Source of the DNA: a virus
IMG/VR virus record: IMGVR_UViG_3300032322_001295
Location: 1 to 64,000 of that record
Length of the DNA: 64,000 nt
Strand: one strand, 5' to 3'
A model generated the notes under the pieces. That model saw only the letters and a list, made by a program, of their open reading frames with translations, made no database searches and was not told the DNA's origin. A program made the translations under genes and the position numbers. Position 1 is the first letter of the stretch. The number at the start of each line of letters is the position of its first letter. This document shows positions 21,604 to 29,330 of this stretch, piece after piece.

Positions 21604-22770
21604 ATGGCATTACGACAAAGAACTTATTTCTTCGACGCAGGAAACGCAGATAGGTTTAACTCTCAGGATATTCCAACAGAGCAAACAATGTCTGACTGGT
21701 GCGATTCAGTACCATTTATTAAAGAAATAACAGACCGCGCACAGCTTACTAGAGCTGGCATTGCAAAGACTACAACCGATGCAAAAATAAATACTGGCGA
21801 TAATACTGATGCTGCCGGTGTATCTCCATTAGGATTTACAACATTTGTAAGACCGACACAGATACCAAAGATACTTGATAGCCCATCAATAACTTGGACT
21901 AAAGTAGCAAGAGGCGGTGCAACTAACACAGATACAGGTGTAGGTATTGAAGACTGGCAAGCAAGTTTTGAATACTCTACATTGCCAGATGTTGATACTT
22001 CTGAAGTATTGCTTGATGCAAACAAATCTGTTAGAATATTGACAGGTGGCTTTCCTTGTTCTATGACAGATGCTGAGGTTACAACTCTTGCAGGTGATCC
22101 TTTGAATGACTACTTAAGTGATTTAAAGTCGGCTATAAATCAAGCAAATCAAACTATTATTTCATTGTCAAATACTGTATGTAGTTTAAGTGCAATTGCA
22201 GATACACAAGTAGCATTAGGTGATGTTATTATGACTGTTACTCCACCTAGTTATTGGGGAACTAGCTGGGCAGAACCATTAGGGCAATCTCTTTTAATAG
22301 CAGACCATCCTGATTTGTATGCTTTGTTTTTAAATACATATGGAGTTGCTGCGCCAGGTTATTTTAAGATTCCTGATTTAGTACAGCAGCAAAACTATTT
22401 TAGGGCTCAGCAAACATCTGGCGGGTTACTTGTATCACTTACTGGAGGCCAAGCAACAAGAACATTGGTTGAAAGTGATTTACCATTACACGATCATACA
22501 GTAACTGGAAATACAACAGATAGTGGAGTACATAGTCACACATTACCTGTTTATAGAGCAGATAGTGGATACATTGTTCCTGATGGTAATGGCGGTAATG
22601 ATCCTAATCCGCCAGTAAACTATGCAATGCCATCAGGTGGGGCGCATACGCATACAGTAGCCGGCACAACAGATAATTTTGGTTCTGTAGATCCTAATCC
22701 AGTATGGAACATTGCTACATCAGTAACACCTAGATACACTAATTTCTTTCTTAAAATGCGCGTAAAATAA
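21604..22770 (+). CDS. Tail collar / fibre protein with His-rich tip
   Basis: This 388-residue protein carries a phage tail-collar domain at about residues 205-280. It follows the usual pattern of a Gly-Trp-containing start, a hydrophobic LF-x-YG core and FKIPDL (the family's F-x-[IL]-PDL signature). A distal segment follows with repeated His-x-His pairs (HDHT, HSHT, HTHT) and a C-terminal F-x-K-x-R-V-K end typical of microcystin-dependent-protein-like fibre tips. In T4 short tail fibres such His pairs coordinate iron; metal binding here is inferred. It is probably a host-adhesion protein. It overlaps the endolysin start by one base (TAATG). Confidence 0.85.
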   Translation: MALRQRTYFFDAGNADRFNSQDIPTEQTMSDWCDSVPFIKEITDRAQLTRAGIAKTTTDAKINTGDNTDAAGVSPLGFTTFVRPTQIPKILDSPSITWTKVARGGATNTDTGVGIEDWQASFEYSTLPDVDTSEVLLDANKSVRILTGGFPCSMTDAEVTTLAGDPLNDYLSDLKSAINQANQTIISLSNTVCSLSAIADTQVALGDVIMTVTPPSYWGTSWAEPLGQSLLIADHPDLYALFLNTYGVAAPGYFKIPDLVQQQNYFRAQQTSGGLLVSLTGGQATRTLVESDLPLHDHTVTGNTTDSGVHSHTLPVYRADSGYIVPDGNGGNDPNPPVNYAMPSGGAHTHTVAGTTDNFGSVDPNPVWNIATSVTPRYTNFFLKMRVK

Positions 22771-23717
22771 TGAAAACAATAAAAATAGGAAGCGAAGGAC
22801 AAGATGTAATGACGCTTCAAAAGATACTTGAAGTTGCCGTAGATGGATTCTTTGGCGCTGATACACACGATGCAGTAATAGCATTTCAAAAACAATACGG
22901 CCTTATTGCCGATGGTATTGTAGGGCCTATTACTTGGGCGGCATTACAAGGTACAGGTGATACTAGTATTGGTAAAGAAACTGAGTTTGTTGAGTACATG
23001 CTAACAAAAGGTAAGCAGGAAAAAGACAAATGGATTCCAAACTATTACCCTGGGCCTTTCCAAAAGAAATGGTTGATGTTTCATCATACTGCCGGATGGG
23101 ATAATCCAAAAGCTACAGTAGATTTCTGGAGCAATGATTCAAACTCTATTGCTACTGAGTTTGTAGTTGGTGGTGTTCATATTAGTGGAAGAGATAACGG
23201 ACATGATGGGATAACTGTCCGTTGTATGCCAAAAGGATCATATGCCTGGCATGCATCAGTAGGTAATACTCCGCTACACAGAGAGTCTATTGGGGTAGAG
23301 ATATGTAGTATGGGAGGACTGACAAAAGGTGGGTACTATACAATAGTAAATGGTAAAAATATTTGGGTAGTTGGATTGGCAAACTCTTACTACACAGCAT
23401 ATGGCAACATTGTGCCTGAGTCACAAGTTTTTGATTTGGGATGGACATACAGGTTTCATAGGTATTTCCATAAATATTCAGACAAACAAATAGAGCAATG
23501 CAGAATAATAGCAGAGCATTGTCGCGATGAATATGGTATGAACTTAAAGAAAGGACTTGCCGAGCATATTAGAAAGTATGGAGTAGAGAAGGCATTCGGG
23601 TACATACTCGATTACGCAAACAGAGTGCCTGGCATATACACCCATGGCAATGTGTTTCAAGGTAAAAACGATATATACCCGGACCCTCGTATGATTGATA
23701 TGATTCTATCTTTGTAA
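22770..23717 (+). CDS. N-acetylmuramoyl-L-alanine amidase endolysin with peptidoglycan-binding domain
   Basis: Residues 1-62 form a peptidoglycan_binding_1 domain (repeat LQKIL, GFFG, AFQ, DGIVGPITWAAL). Residues 98-305 form an amidase_2/PGRP-type catalytic domain with FHHTAG (104-109), WHA (160-162) and H292 followed by a K-N-D segment as likely zinc ligands and active-site residues. The enzyme would cut the bond between N-acetylmuramate and L-alanine. No signal peptide is seen, so release through a holin is expected. The ATG overlaps the fibre gene stop (TAATG). It is the last gene of the left plus-strand block and ends six bases from a convergent gene. Confidence 0.92.
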   Translation: MKTIKIGSEGQDVMTLQKILEVAVDGFFGADTHDAVIAFQKQYGLIADGIVGPITWAALQGTGDTSIGKETEFVEYMLTKGKQEKDKWIPNYYPGPFQKKWLMFHHTAGWDNPKATVDFWSNDSNSIATEFVVGGVHISGRDNGHDGITVRCMPKGSYAWHASVGNTPLHRESIGVEICSMGGLTKGGYYTIVNGKNIWVVGLANSYYTAYGNIVPESQVFDLGWTYRFHRYFHKYSDKQIEQCRIIAEHCRDEYGMNLKKGLAEHIRKYGVEKAFGYILDYANRVPGIYTHGNVFQGKNDIYPDPRMIDMILSL

Positions 23718-23723
23718 CAATTT

Positions 23724-24587
23724 TTAAAATATGTAGCGTATTTTGTTCCAAGGGATAATACTATCATGTAAAGATACAAACCGATTGACAAGTTTTGCTT
23801 TCAAATCGTGACGATACCTGATATTCTCAGAGCCAAAAGAACTGGTTTTATTTTCTTGCCATTCTGGATTCCATAATAGTTTTTCTACGTCAGCCGGCGC
23901 GTTCTCTAAGTTGTGTATATGCATCTTCTCGTTATGAGTTAGCATGATACATTCTGCGAGAACGTGCTTTTTTATTTCATTATCTACAATATCATTGATT
24001 TGTTCAAACAGCTCTGTGTATAAAGCTTTTGATTCTGCCAATGCCAGTATAGGACTAAAGTTAATATGTACGTCATAGCCTGCAGCATAAAAATCATTGA
24101 TAGCCTTTATTCGGTCTACAATCTTTGATGTGTCTGGCTCAAGTATGTCGGATAGTGACTGAGGCATTAGAGAAAATCTAATCCTTATCTTTCTATTTGG
24201 ATTATATTCTAGCAGCTTTTGATTGACATACTTTGTAGCAAATGTAGCCATAGAAATAGGATGCTCTACAAAGAAATCAAATATCTTCTGCCATTCATGA
24301 TATTTCAAGTGCAAAGCAAAGTCTTCATTGCAAGAAATATCGTAGGTAGTGTACACTGGATGCGTCTGGTTAGGCTTTTTAACTGGTGTAAATAAAGCAT
24401 GCTTGTTAATGACATCTAGTATTTCATCTACGTTGGTAGCCACAGACAATCCTTCTGGCTTATTACGGCGCATGTAACAATAATGGCACTTATATAAACA
24501 CCCATGAATAAAAGAAGGAGTAATGAAATCACTACTCCTTCCTGATGGTTTTATATCTAATGCTTTTCTAACTACTTTTGTAATCAT
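23724..24587 (-). CDS. Radical SAM protein, spore photoproduct lyase-like
   Basis: The 287-residue protein has C30-x3-C34-x2-C37 within GCLYKCHYCYMR, the [4Fe-4S]/S-adenosylmethionine site. The flanking residues (PSFIHGC before, then a DEILDVI helix) match the SplB-like branch. SplB reverses the spore photoproduct, a thymine dimer; phage homologues may repair UV damage or modify another substrate. Length is slightly below that of bacterial SplB. It is the distal gene of the minus-strand block, overlapping its upstream neighbour by four bases (ATGA). The family call is firm; the substrate is not known. Confidence 0.8.
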   Translation of the reverse strand: MITKVVRKALDIKPSGRSSDFITPSFIHGCLYKCHYCYMRRNKPEGLSVATNVDEILDVINKHALFTPVKKPNQTHPVYTTYDISCNEDFALHLKYHEWQKIFDFFVEHPISMATFATKYVNQKLLEYNPNRKIRIRFSLMPQSLSDILEPDTSKIVDRIKAINDFYAAGYDVHINFSPILALAESKALYTELFEQINDIVDNEIKKHVLAECIMLTHNEKMHIHNLENAPADVEKLLWNPEWQENKTSSFGSENIRYRHDLKAKLVNRFVSLHDSIIPWNKIRYIF

Positions 24588-25000
24588 AGCTTTAGATTTT
24601 CTTTTACAATTTTGAATACTTCTTCTGTTTCTTCGTCAGCCCAAAATATAATTTCTTCTTCTTTATTGATATCCCAGTTGTGTAGTTCAAATGACCTGTG
24701 CATTAGTTCATGAAAAATAAGTCTTACTGTTTCTACTGTATTATTACATCTACTAAGATTAATAAAAACAAAGAAATCATCACCATGCTCGTACTCAAAA
24801 TTATCTTTTTCTGCTTCTGTTAAATGTACAGGAACATAGTTTGAAAAGCCTGCAATGTATGCCTGCTGTTTGTTGTTCTTGTGCATTACACACTCATCAT
24901 ATTTTAAACCGTGCATTTCTCTTTCACCATAGTAAGTAAAGATTTCACAAGGATCAAAGCTAAGAAGTAATGTATAGGTTTTGCGATTTATTTCTATCAT
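24584..25000 (-). CDS. Small zincin-like metalloprotease
   Basis: The 138-residue protein carries HELMH at 97-101 in a predicted helix, followed by an acidic segment (E114-E116) that could supply the third zinc ligand. This is the HExxH pattern of minimal zincins. There is no signal peptide, so it would act in the cytoplasm or virion. It sits between a radical SAM gene and small unknown genes. A similar HExxH pattern appears twice in the giant protein, but there is no further visible similarity. Activity and substrate are inferred only. Confidence 0.65.
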   Translation of the reverse strand: MIEINRKTYTLLLSFDPCEIFTYYGEREMHGLKYDECVMHKNNKQQAYIAGFSNYVPVHLTEAEKDNFEYEHGDDFFVFINLSRCNNTVETVRLIFHELMHRSFELHNWDINKEEEIIFWADEETEEVFKIVKENLKL

Positions 25001-25001
25001 A

Positions 25002-25280
25002 CTAGTTGTGTTTAAAAGCTTTACACCAGTTTTTGTAGTTCATGTGTGTTTCGGGATGATCGATTGTATTGTAAAGCCAGTCGAGTATTCTTCCTGCTGG
25101 CTGCTTAGTATCTACATCATAACGTATGTCATCAAATCCAAAGTACATAACATCGCCAAAGCATGCTATTGTACCGATTTCATTTGCTACCCACGATTCT
25201 AGAATCATGTCTTGCTTTTCGCAGAACGCATCCATATATGCTTCTACAATGGCTTTGTATTTAGTCTTTAAGTTGCTCAT
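25002..25280 (-). CDS. Small unknown protein
   Basis: A 92-residue acidic protein with two Trp/Tyr-rich patches (FGDVMYFGFDDIRYDV and WLYNTIDHPE). It overlaps the upstream 61-codon gene by 20 bases, consistent with coupled translation in a compact early operon. No motif or membrane segment is recognised. The pattern of short, acidic, aromatic-rich proteins is typical of phage host-takeover genes, but no function can be assigned. Confidence 0.6.
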   Translation of the reverse strand: MSNLKTKYKAIVEAYMDAFCEKQDMILESWVANEIGTIACFGDVMYFGFDDIRYDVDTKQPAGRILDWLYNTIDHPETHMNYKNWCKAFKHN

Positions 25281-25446
25281 TGAGTTGTTTTATTACGTCT
25301 TTAAATCCAAATGGAAAACAAGTATGTTCCCAAAGATAGAAATCACATTGTTCGTCAGACCAGTCGGGCCTAAAATGTTTCACCCAATCTTTATATGAAG
25401 TTTTGTTTGCAATATCCATTGCCATTTCAATTGTTAGTTCTGTCAT
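25261..25446 (-). CDS. Very small unknown protein
   Basis: A 61-residue protein with conserved-looking aromatic and Asp/Glu residues (WVKHFRPDWSDEQCDFYLWEH). It is the first protein gene downstream of the tRNA/structured-RNA region and overlaps the next gene by 20 bases. No family is recognised. Confidence 0.55.
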   Translation of the reverse strand: MTELTIEMAMDIANKTSYKDWVKHFRPDWSDEQCDFYLWEHTCFPFGFKDVIKQLNEQLKD

Positions 25447-25472
25447 TGTGTTGTGTTTTATAGTTAAAAAGT

Positions 25473-25565
25473 AGTCCTGACAGGATTCGAACCTGTAACG
25501 TACATCTCATATCTTTGATGCAAGCACTTGATAATAGTTGCGTCTACCAATTCCGCCACAGGACT
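25473..25565 (-). tRNA. tRNA-Leu-type (class II) with irregular anticodon arm
   Basis: The minus strand gives a perfect 7-bp acceptor stem (AGTCCTG/CAGGACT), a GCG/CGC D-stem around the leucine-type GAATTGGTAGA loop, and a 5-bp T-stem with a canonical TTCGAAT loop. Length is 93 bases without CCA. The anticodon arm does not fold normally. A U-CAA-G reading (leucine CAA) sits in a poorly paired stem, and an alternative 3-bp stem would present UAU. The identity rests on the leucine-like D-arm and long variable region. Confidence 0.75.
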
Positions 25566-25572
25566 ATTAAAA

Positions 25573-25666
25573 AAGAACACACTTCTGGAGCTTCACCAGC
25601 CTTCTAGTATACATTGTACCTCTCAGTTAAGAGTCAGCACTGAGCTTTCTTACTTTGTGTGTTCTT
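25573..25666 (-). ncRNA. Structured, tRNA-like small RNA candidate
   Basis: Seven bases upstream of the tRNA, the minus strand forms a 94-base unit closed by a perfect 10-bp stem (AAGAACACAC with GTGTGTTCTT). Inside are CTCAGT/ACTGAG and CTGG/CCAG stems. Fragments resemble tRNA parts: AGCTCAGT (D-arm-like) and GACTCTTAA (lysine anticodon-loop-like). No canonical T-loop is present. It could be a decayed tRNA, a tRNA-like RNA or a processing element. No U-tract follows, so it is not an ordinary terminator. Confidence 0.45.
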
Positions 25667-25704
25667 AAAAATTGCTGTCTTTCCAGCTGTCAGGTTAGTT
25701 TTTT

Positions 25705-25785
25705 GTTCAGCGGCCTGCCTGTCTGGAACTCTACCAAAACCAAGTATCAATAAGTAAAAATGCGTTTTTAAATTATCCCCTGAAC
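25705..25785 (-). other. Possible structured RNA element
   Basis: An 81-base unit closed by GTTCAG/CTGAAC ends, containing an A/T hairpin (AAAAA, four-base loop, TTTTT). It lies in the same noncoding minus-strand stretch as the tRNA. Evidence is only the terminal inverted repeat and lack of a reading frame, so this is tentative. Confidence 0.3.
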
Positions 25786-25848
25786 GCTAACAGTGGCAAC
25801 ATACGATTTGCAATACTTAGTAGTATTATCTTCGTTCCATGCTCAGCG
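25785..25848 (-). other. Long imperfect hairpin between gene stop and structured RNAs
   Basis: The arms CGCTGA and TTAGCG (one G-T pair) continue after a three-base internal loop as TGG/CCA. They enclose a second hairpin, AATACT-ACTA-AGTATT. The element begins at the stop codon of the upstream 67-codon gene. No U-tract follows. It may be an RNA-processing or stability element. Confidence 0.35.
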
Positions 25849-26052
25849 CTAAGCAGAGGGCTTGTAGGTTTCATTGTAGTAGGTTTCAGGTTCATTCTCC
25901 ACATAAGGATGAAAAAACTTATATTGAAAAGCATCTATTATCTGCTGCTTTTCAAGTTCTAATGCTTGTTCAATTAATGGTAAAATCCATCCATTATTTT
26001 CTAAAAGATTAGCTTCTTGTACTAACCATTCTACTGCTGTCTGTTTAGGCAT
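25849..26052 (-). CDS. Small unknown phage protein
   Basis: A 67-residue protein of the type often found in Bacteroidota phages: an N-terminal TAVEWLVQE helix followed by a LELEKQQIIDAF helix and a short acidic tail. Its function is unknown. It is the last protein gene before the tRNA and structured-RNA stretch, and its TAG stop abuts the hairpin at 25785-25848. Confidence 0.6.
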   Translation of the reverse strand: MPKQTAVEWLVQEANLLENNGWILPLIEQALELEKQQIIDAFQYKFFHPYVENEPETYYNETYKPSA

Positions 26053-26054
26053 AA

Positions 26055-26339
26055 CTAATAGTTTGATTGTTCATCTAATAATGCTTCCTGTAGCCATTCA
26101 TCCATAGCCTCCCAGTCCATTCCAAATATTTCTTCTGTTTCTTGATCTGTCTTGTACTCTCCATCTACATAGAAGTCAAGAATCTCAAAGTATGCTTCTT
26201 CATCCGGTTCTTCTGGTACGCCTAAGCTATCGCGATAACCTTTACAAAATGGATGATATTGATAATCAAAACTAATTTTTCTTTCTACTCCGTTTACATC
26301 TTCTTTGTAGAATATTGCTTCCGATTTATAACTTTTCAT
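26055..26339 (-). CDS. Small acidic unknown protein
   Basis: A 94-residue strongly acidic protein (EEPDEEAYFEILDFYVDGEY) with no signal peptide or membrane helix. It is separated from the downstream gene by two bases and overlaps the upstream gene by 14 bases, as expected for an operon. Strong acidity fits DNA-mimic or host-inhibitor proteins, but nothing specific is recognised. Confidence 0.6.
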   Translation of the reverse strand: MKSYKSEAIFYKEDVNGVERKISFDYQYHPFCKGYRDSLGVPEEPDEEAYFEILDFYVDGEYKTDQETEEIFGMDWEAMDEWLQEALLDEQSNY

Positions 26340-26736
26340 TTTTCTGCATGTTTTGTCTGTTATAAGCTACATATGATAGCTTTACACATTCTTCTGTGAA
26401 CCAATCTATTTGTTCTTGTGGCATCTTGGATATCAAACCAAATACCGTTGTTGCAGCGGCTACGTTATTAAACGATATGTCCTGCAAAATATCGATGTCT
26501 TGTTGTTTTGTTGCTTTTGCAAAGATGTTATCTAATAAATAAGTAGCACTTGTCTGCATGTTTTTGAACATCATTTTATGCTCATGTTTTAATGTATCTA
26601 CACCAATCTGTGCAATACAATATTTAACAGTGTTTAATGATGTAAGTAGCATATAGTAATGCTCTTTTCTTATTTGATATTCTTCTTTTGTTAGCTCAAC
26701 TTTTATTTTAACTCTTTTTGCAACTAACTTACTCAT
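26326..26736 (-). CDS. Unknown helical protein
   Basis: A 136-residue, mostly helical protein with a basic N-terminus (VAKRVKIKVELTKEEYQIRKEHY). There is no recognisable motif. It overlaps the upstream neighbour by eight bases and the downstream one by 14, typical of this operon. The basic N-terminus could contact nucleic acid, but this is speculation. Confidence 0.6.
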   Translation of the reverse strand: MSKLVAKRVKIKVELTKEEYQIRKEHYYMLLTSLNTVKYCIAQIGVDTLKHEHKMMFKNMQTSATYLLDNIFAKATKQQDIDILQDISFNNVAAATTVFGLISKMPQEQIDWFTEECVKLSYVAYNRQNMQKNEKL

Positions 26737-26998
26737 ACTTTAGATGTTTCTTTGCAATCCTACTCATCCAAGCTGTTAATCTATATTGCCCAACAAACTC
26801 TTCGCTATCTGTTATTTCAAATCTCACCACAAAATCTCCAGTAGATTCGTCAAGATAAATATCTTCAATAGTCACTCCAATGTTAGCGGATGACTCTTCC
26901 ATATCACGCCGAAACGCCGATATATTGTTGATTAGAGACCTCTCGTCAAAATAAGCAGGTTTTAAAAGGCTTATTTCTACAGCTTTAATTTTTAGCAT
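26729..26998 (-). CDS. Small unknown protein
   Basis: An 89-residue protein with alternating strand/helix character (IGVTIEDIYLDESTGDFVVRFE). No family is recognised. Its ATG shares one base with the upstream gene's stop, supporting the start. Confidence 0.55.
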   Translation of the reverse strand: MLKIKAVEISLLKPAYFDERSLINNISAFRRDMEESSANIGVTIEDIYLDESTGDFVVRFEITDSEEFVGQYRLTAWMSRIAKKHLKYE

Positions 26999-27210
26999 TA
27001 CTTTTCTTTTATTACTCTAACAATAGTTTTCTCTGCATAAATATTATTATCCCAATCGCATTCATTATCCGGCAATGATGTTGTTAGTCCCGCAGAAGAC
27101 ATAGCGACATGTTTTTCTGCCCATTCTTTTGCTTCGTATAATGATTTAGGACCTACAAATGTGTATTCTACATTGAAAGTGTACCTAACTTTTACTTTGT
27201 ATCTGTCCAT
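26998..27210 (-). CDS. Small unknown protein
   Basis: A 70-residue protein starting MDRYKVKVRYTFNVEYTF, then a GPKSLYEAKEWAEKHV helix. The pattern of beta strands followed by a helix with an SLYEAKEWAE core is common in small phage proteins of unknown role. It overlaps the upstream gene by 19 bases. Confidence 0.55.
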   Translation of the reverse strand: MDRYKVKVRYTFNVEYTFVGPKSLYEAKEWAEKHVAMSSAGLTTSLPDNECDWDNNIYAEKTIVRVIKEK

Positions 27211-27731
27211 AGCTTTTTAAGATTGCTGATTGATTTGTTAAGACGCATTGGGTTTCTCCAGATTGATTCACATAAGATAATGTAATCACTATTGTTTAAA
27301 GGGTTTACTAGGTAAACATCAGTTTGCTCTTCCAATATTTCATACTTGTATCGTTTAACTTCATACAATAATATTTCTCTTATTTCAGTGACATAATAAA
27401 CCATAGAACCTATTTCAAAGTATTGCTCGTTGTTTTCCGACAAAACCTTGTTAAGATTATCAAGTAACTTACTTATGCCTTTTTTGGTGCCACACTCGTA
27501 TAAAATATCATCTTTAGAAAACAGATGTTCTTGGCCGGAAGAAATCATTATTTTATTGGTATCAAAAGTATCTGTATAAGTGTAAGATATAAGAAAGCTT
27601 TCAAAGAGAGTAGTTGTTTCGCTTTTATTGCTTTTACTCACTTTCTTATTCTTACCATTGGCAATGACAAGCTTTTGTTTAGAGCTTGTTGAATCTTTTA
27701 CGCAATAGACACTACCCTTTTTGACGTTCAT
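27192..27731 (-). CDS. Unknown protein, Lys/Ser-rich N-terminus
   Basis: A 179-residue protein with a Lys/Ser-rich segment near residues 17-40 and a mixed alpha/beta C-terminal half (YVTEIREILLYEVKRYKYEILEEQ). There is no signal peptide or membrane helix. It overlaps the upstream gene by 20 bases. No family is recognised. Confidence 0.6.
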   Translation of the reverse strand: MNVKKGSVYCVKDSTSSKQKLVIANGKNKKVSKSNKSETTTLFESFLISYTYTDTFDTNKIMISSGQEHLFSKDDILYECGTKKGISKLLDNLNKVLSENNEQYFEIGSMVYYVTEIREILLYEVKRYKYEILEEQTDVYLVNPLNNSDYIILCESIWRNPMRLNKSISNLKKLWTDTK

Positions 27732-27945
27732 TTTCTAAGAATTCTTTTGTGTATTGCTCTACTTTATCGTAAGCAAAATCAATATCCATTCTTACTTTTT
27801 CTTTATGAAGTTCTATAACTTTATCCGCATCATCGCTTATCAAACCTATTAAAGTTTGCAATCCGCGCATTTTACCTTCAAGATAAGTTATTGTTTCTTT
27901 CCAAGTTTGTAGCGTCTTGTGGTTTTCCATCTGGCTTTTGCTCAT
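27712..27945 (-). CDS. Small coiled-coil-like unknown protein
   Basis: A 77-residue, highly helical protein (ETITYLEGKMRGLQTLIGL and VEQYTKEFLENERQ) likely to form a coiled coil. An alternative start is the methionine six codons in (27930). Either start leaves an unusually long overlap (53-68 bases) with the upstream gene's 3' end. The partner and function are unknown. Confidence 0.55.
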   Translation of the reverse strand: MSKSQMENHKTLQTWKETITYLEGKMRGLQTLIGLISDDADKVIELHKEKVRMDIDFAYDKVEQYTKEFLENERQKG

Positions 27946-28327
27946 AATATTCTTCTATAAAATGTAAAAAGTTTTTAACAAACCATTCTTTGTGTTCTTC
28001 GGGAAACTCAACGAAATCAGCAGATCCATAAACTGTGTTGTTTGCTCGTAACATATACCAACAAGCCATATAATCACGGCCGTCTTTTGGTTTGTATGTC
28101 ATGACTTCAAAGTAACCTTTGTCAAATGTAAAAGACTGTGACCACATCTCTACTTCATTGATTACACAATTTGGAGTATCATGGCGCATAATATTAAATG
28201 AGCTTATCTCCCAGGCTTCATCTGTTACAGCTTCGTAACCAACAAGCTTAACATAGTACATAAAGTCGATAAAGTCATCGACAGTTTTCTCCGATTCAAT
28301 GTATTTTTTTAAGTTAATATATTGCAT
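27878..28327 (-). CDS. Unknown protein
   Basis: The longest frame begins at 28387, but the ATG at 28327 (MQYINLKKYI) is preferred because it lies 11 bases after the upstream gene's stop, avoiding a 49-base overlap. The roughly 149-residue product is rich in aromatic residues (YMACWYML) and has an acidic helix near the end. No family is recognised. Confidence 0.55.
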   Translation of the reverse strand: MQYINLKKYIESEKTVDDFIDFMYYVKLVGYEAVTDEAWEISSFNIMRHDTPNCVINEVEMWSQSFTFDKGYFEVMTYKPKDGRDYMACWYMLRANNTVYGSADFVEFPEEHKEWFVKNFLHFIEEYYEQKPDGKPQDATNLERNNNLS

Positions 28328-28338
28328 TAAACATTGTA

Positions 28339-28614
28339 TTAAACATCTGAAAACAAGTCTTTTTCTTTTGGCTTGAATACAGGCCAAGGATACTCCTTAC
28401 CATTTTTTACCCAACAGATAACATCTTTGAGATCATACACTTCATAGCCTTTATCAAAAAACATGTCAAGCAGACATTCGTTGTCATTTATTTCGTAAGC
28501 TCTTAGTAATCTGCCACATTTGGGTTTACCTGTGCCATGACATTTGACTTTCAGATAAACCCCTGTGGCTTTAGCTATTTTATAACATTTATCTCTATAT
28601 TGACGTAAGTTCAT
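28339..28614 (-). CDS. Small unknown protein, first gene of a sub-operon
   Basis: The start at 28614 (MNLRQYRDKC) is chosen over the upstream ATG at 28629 because it leaves a leader after the candidate promoter at 28664-28671. The 91-residue product contains KCHGTGKPKCG, a two-Cys turn that could bind metal, and ends in DLFSDV. There is an 80-base gap upstream to the RadC-like gene, one of the few in this block. Confidence 0.55.
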   Translation of the reverse strand: MNLRQYRDKCYKIAKATGVYLKVKCHGTGKPKCGRLLRAYEINDNECLLDMFFDKGYEVYDLKDVICWVKNGKEYPWPVFKPKEKDLFSDV

Positions 28615-28663
28615 CCTACAAAAATACAATACAAAAAGATCAATACATAGAACACTAATACGG

Positions 28664-28671
28664 CAAATATA
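28664..28671 (-). promoter_or_regulatory. Candidate Bacteroidota-type -7 element
   Basis: On the minus strand TATATTTG matches the Bacteroides -7 consensus TAnnTTTG. It sits about 50 bases upstream of the 28614 start, in an 80-base gap between genes. No convincing -33 TTTG is found at the usual distance, so the call is weak. Confidence 0.3.
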
Positions 28672-28709
28672 ATTAATCTTTTATACATTTTTTGTACATT
28701 TTAAGATGT

Positions 28710-29330
28710 TTATATGATACTATTGTCAACAAAAGAATAATACCCATCAATAGTAATAATCAAATGTTCTAGTAGTTTTAAATCAAGTAATAAAGCTGCG
28801 TCTTTTATCTTTCTTGTAAGCGTAATATCGTCTTGTGATGGATTCATACTACCACTAGGATGATTGTGCGCAATGATAAAACTAGACACACGATTGTGTT
28901 CTAGTATTTTCTTGAACAATATCTTTGTGTCAACAACTGTTGCAGATACACCACCTTTAGAAATTTGTATTGGCTTGCAAATAGCGACATTATTTCTAGT
29001 CAATGGTAAGAAATAAAACTCTTCATGATTTAATAGGCCCATAAACTTAAAATACTGATAGCAATCTTGACTTCTAGTTATCTGAGCGTTATTTATGTCG
29101 GCCGGTACAATATTCTTTGCTATGTGAAGCTTTCTGGCGCCAGTTTTACTCATGCCAATCTTTATATAATCTTCTTCAGATGCAATCAAAGCGACATACT
29201 CATTGGAAAAATGGCCATATAGTTTTTCAGTATCCTTGACGCCGATAAGCTCTTGGATAAGTTCTTTATTTGGCTTTTTGTAGTCTGCTTCGCTTTCTCT
29301 GAATATCATAACTCCTGTGAAATCTTCCAA
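28710..29330 (-). CDS. RadC-like JAB/MPN-domain protein
   Basis: The 206-residue protein carries the JAMM signature H155-N-H157-P-S159-G, then P164-S165-x-x-D168 (AHNHPSG...PSQDD). An upstream Glu near 103-104 completes the metal site. This is the C-terminal domain of RadC-family proteins, which are metalloenzyme-like and found on many phages and mobile elements. Their real reaction is not established; the old DNA-repair label is unsafe. The N-terminal 100 residues are not the usual RadC helix-hairpin-helix and are not recognised. It overlaps the upstream gene by 25 bases and is downstream of the ParB-like gene. Confidence 0.85.
   Translation of the reverse strand: MEDFTGVMIFRESEADYKKPNKELIQELIGVKDTEKLYGHFSNEYVALIASEEDYIKIGMSKTGARKLHIAKNIVPADINNAQITRSQDCYQYFKFMGLLNHEEFYFLPLTRNNVAICKPIQISKGGVSATVVDTKILFKKILEHNRVSSFIIAHNHPSGSMNPSQDDITLTRKIKDAALLLDLKLLEHLIITIDGYYSFVDNSII

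Noticed and set aside
25573-25666. Ordinary rho-independent terminator
   Set aside because: The closed unit is 94 bases, with internal stems and no U-tract after the outer stem.
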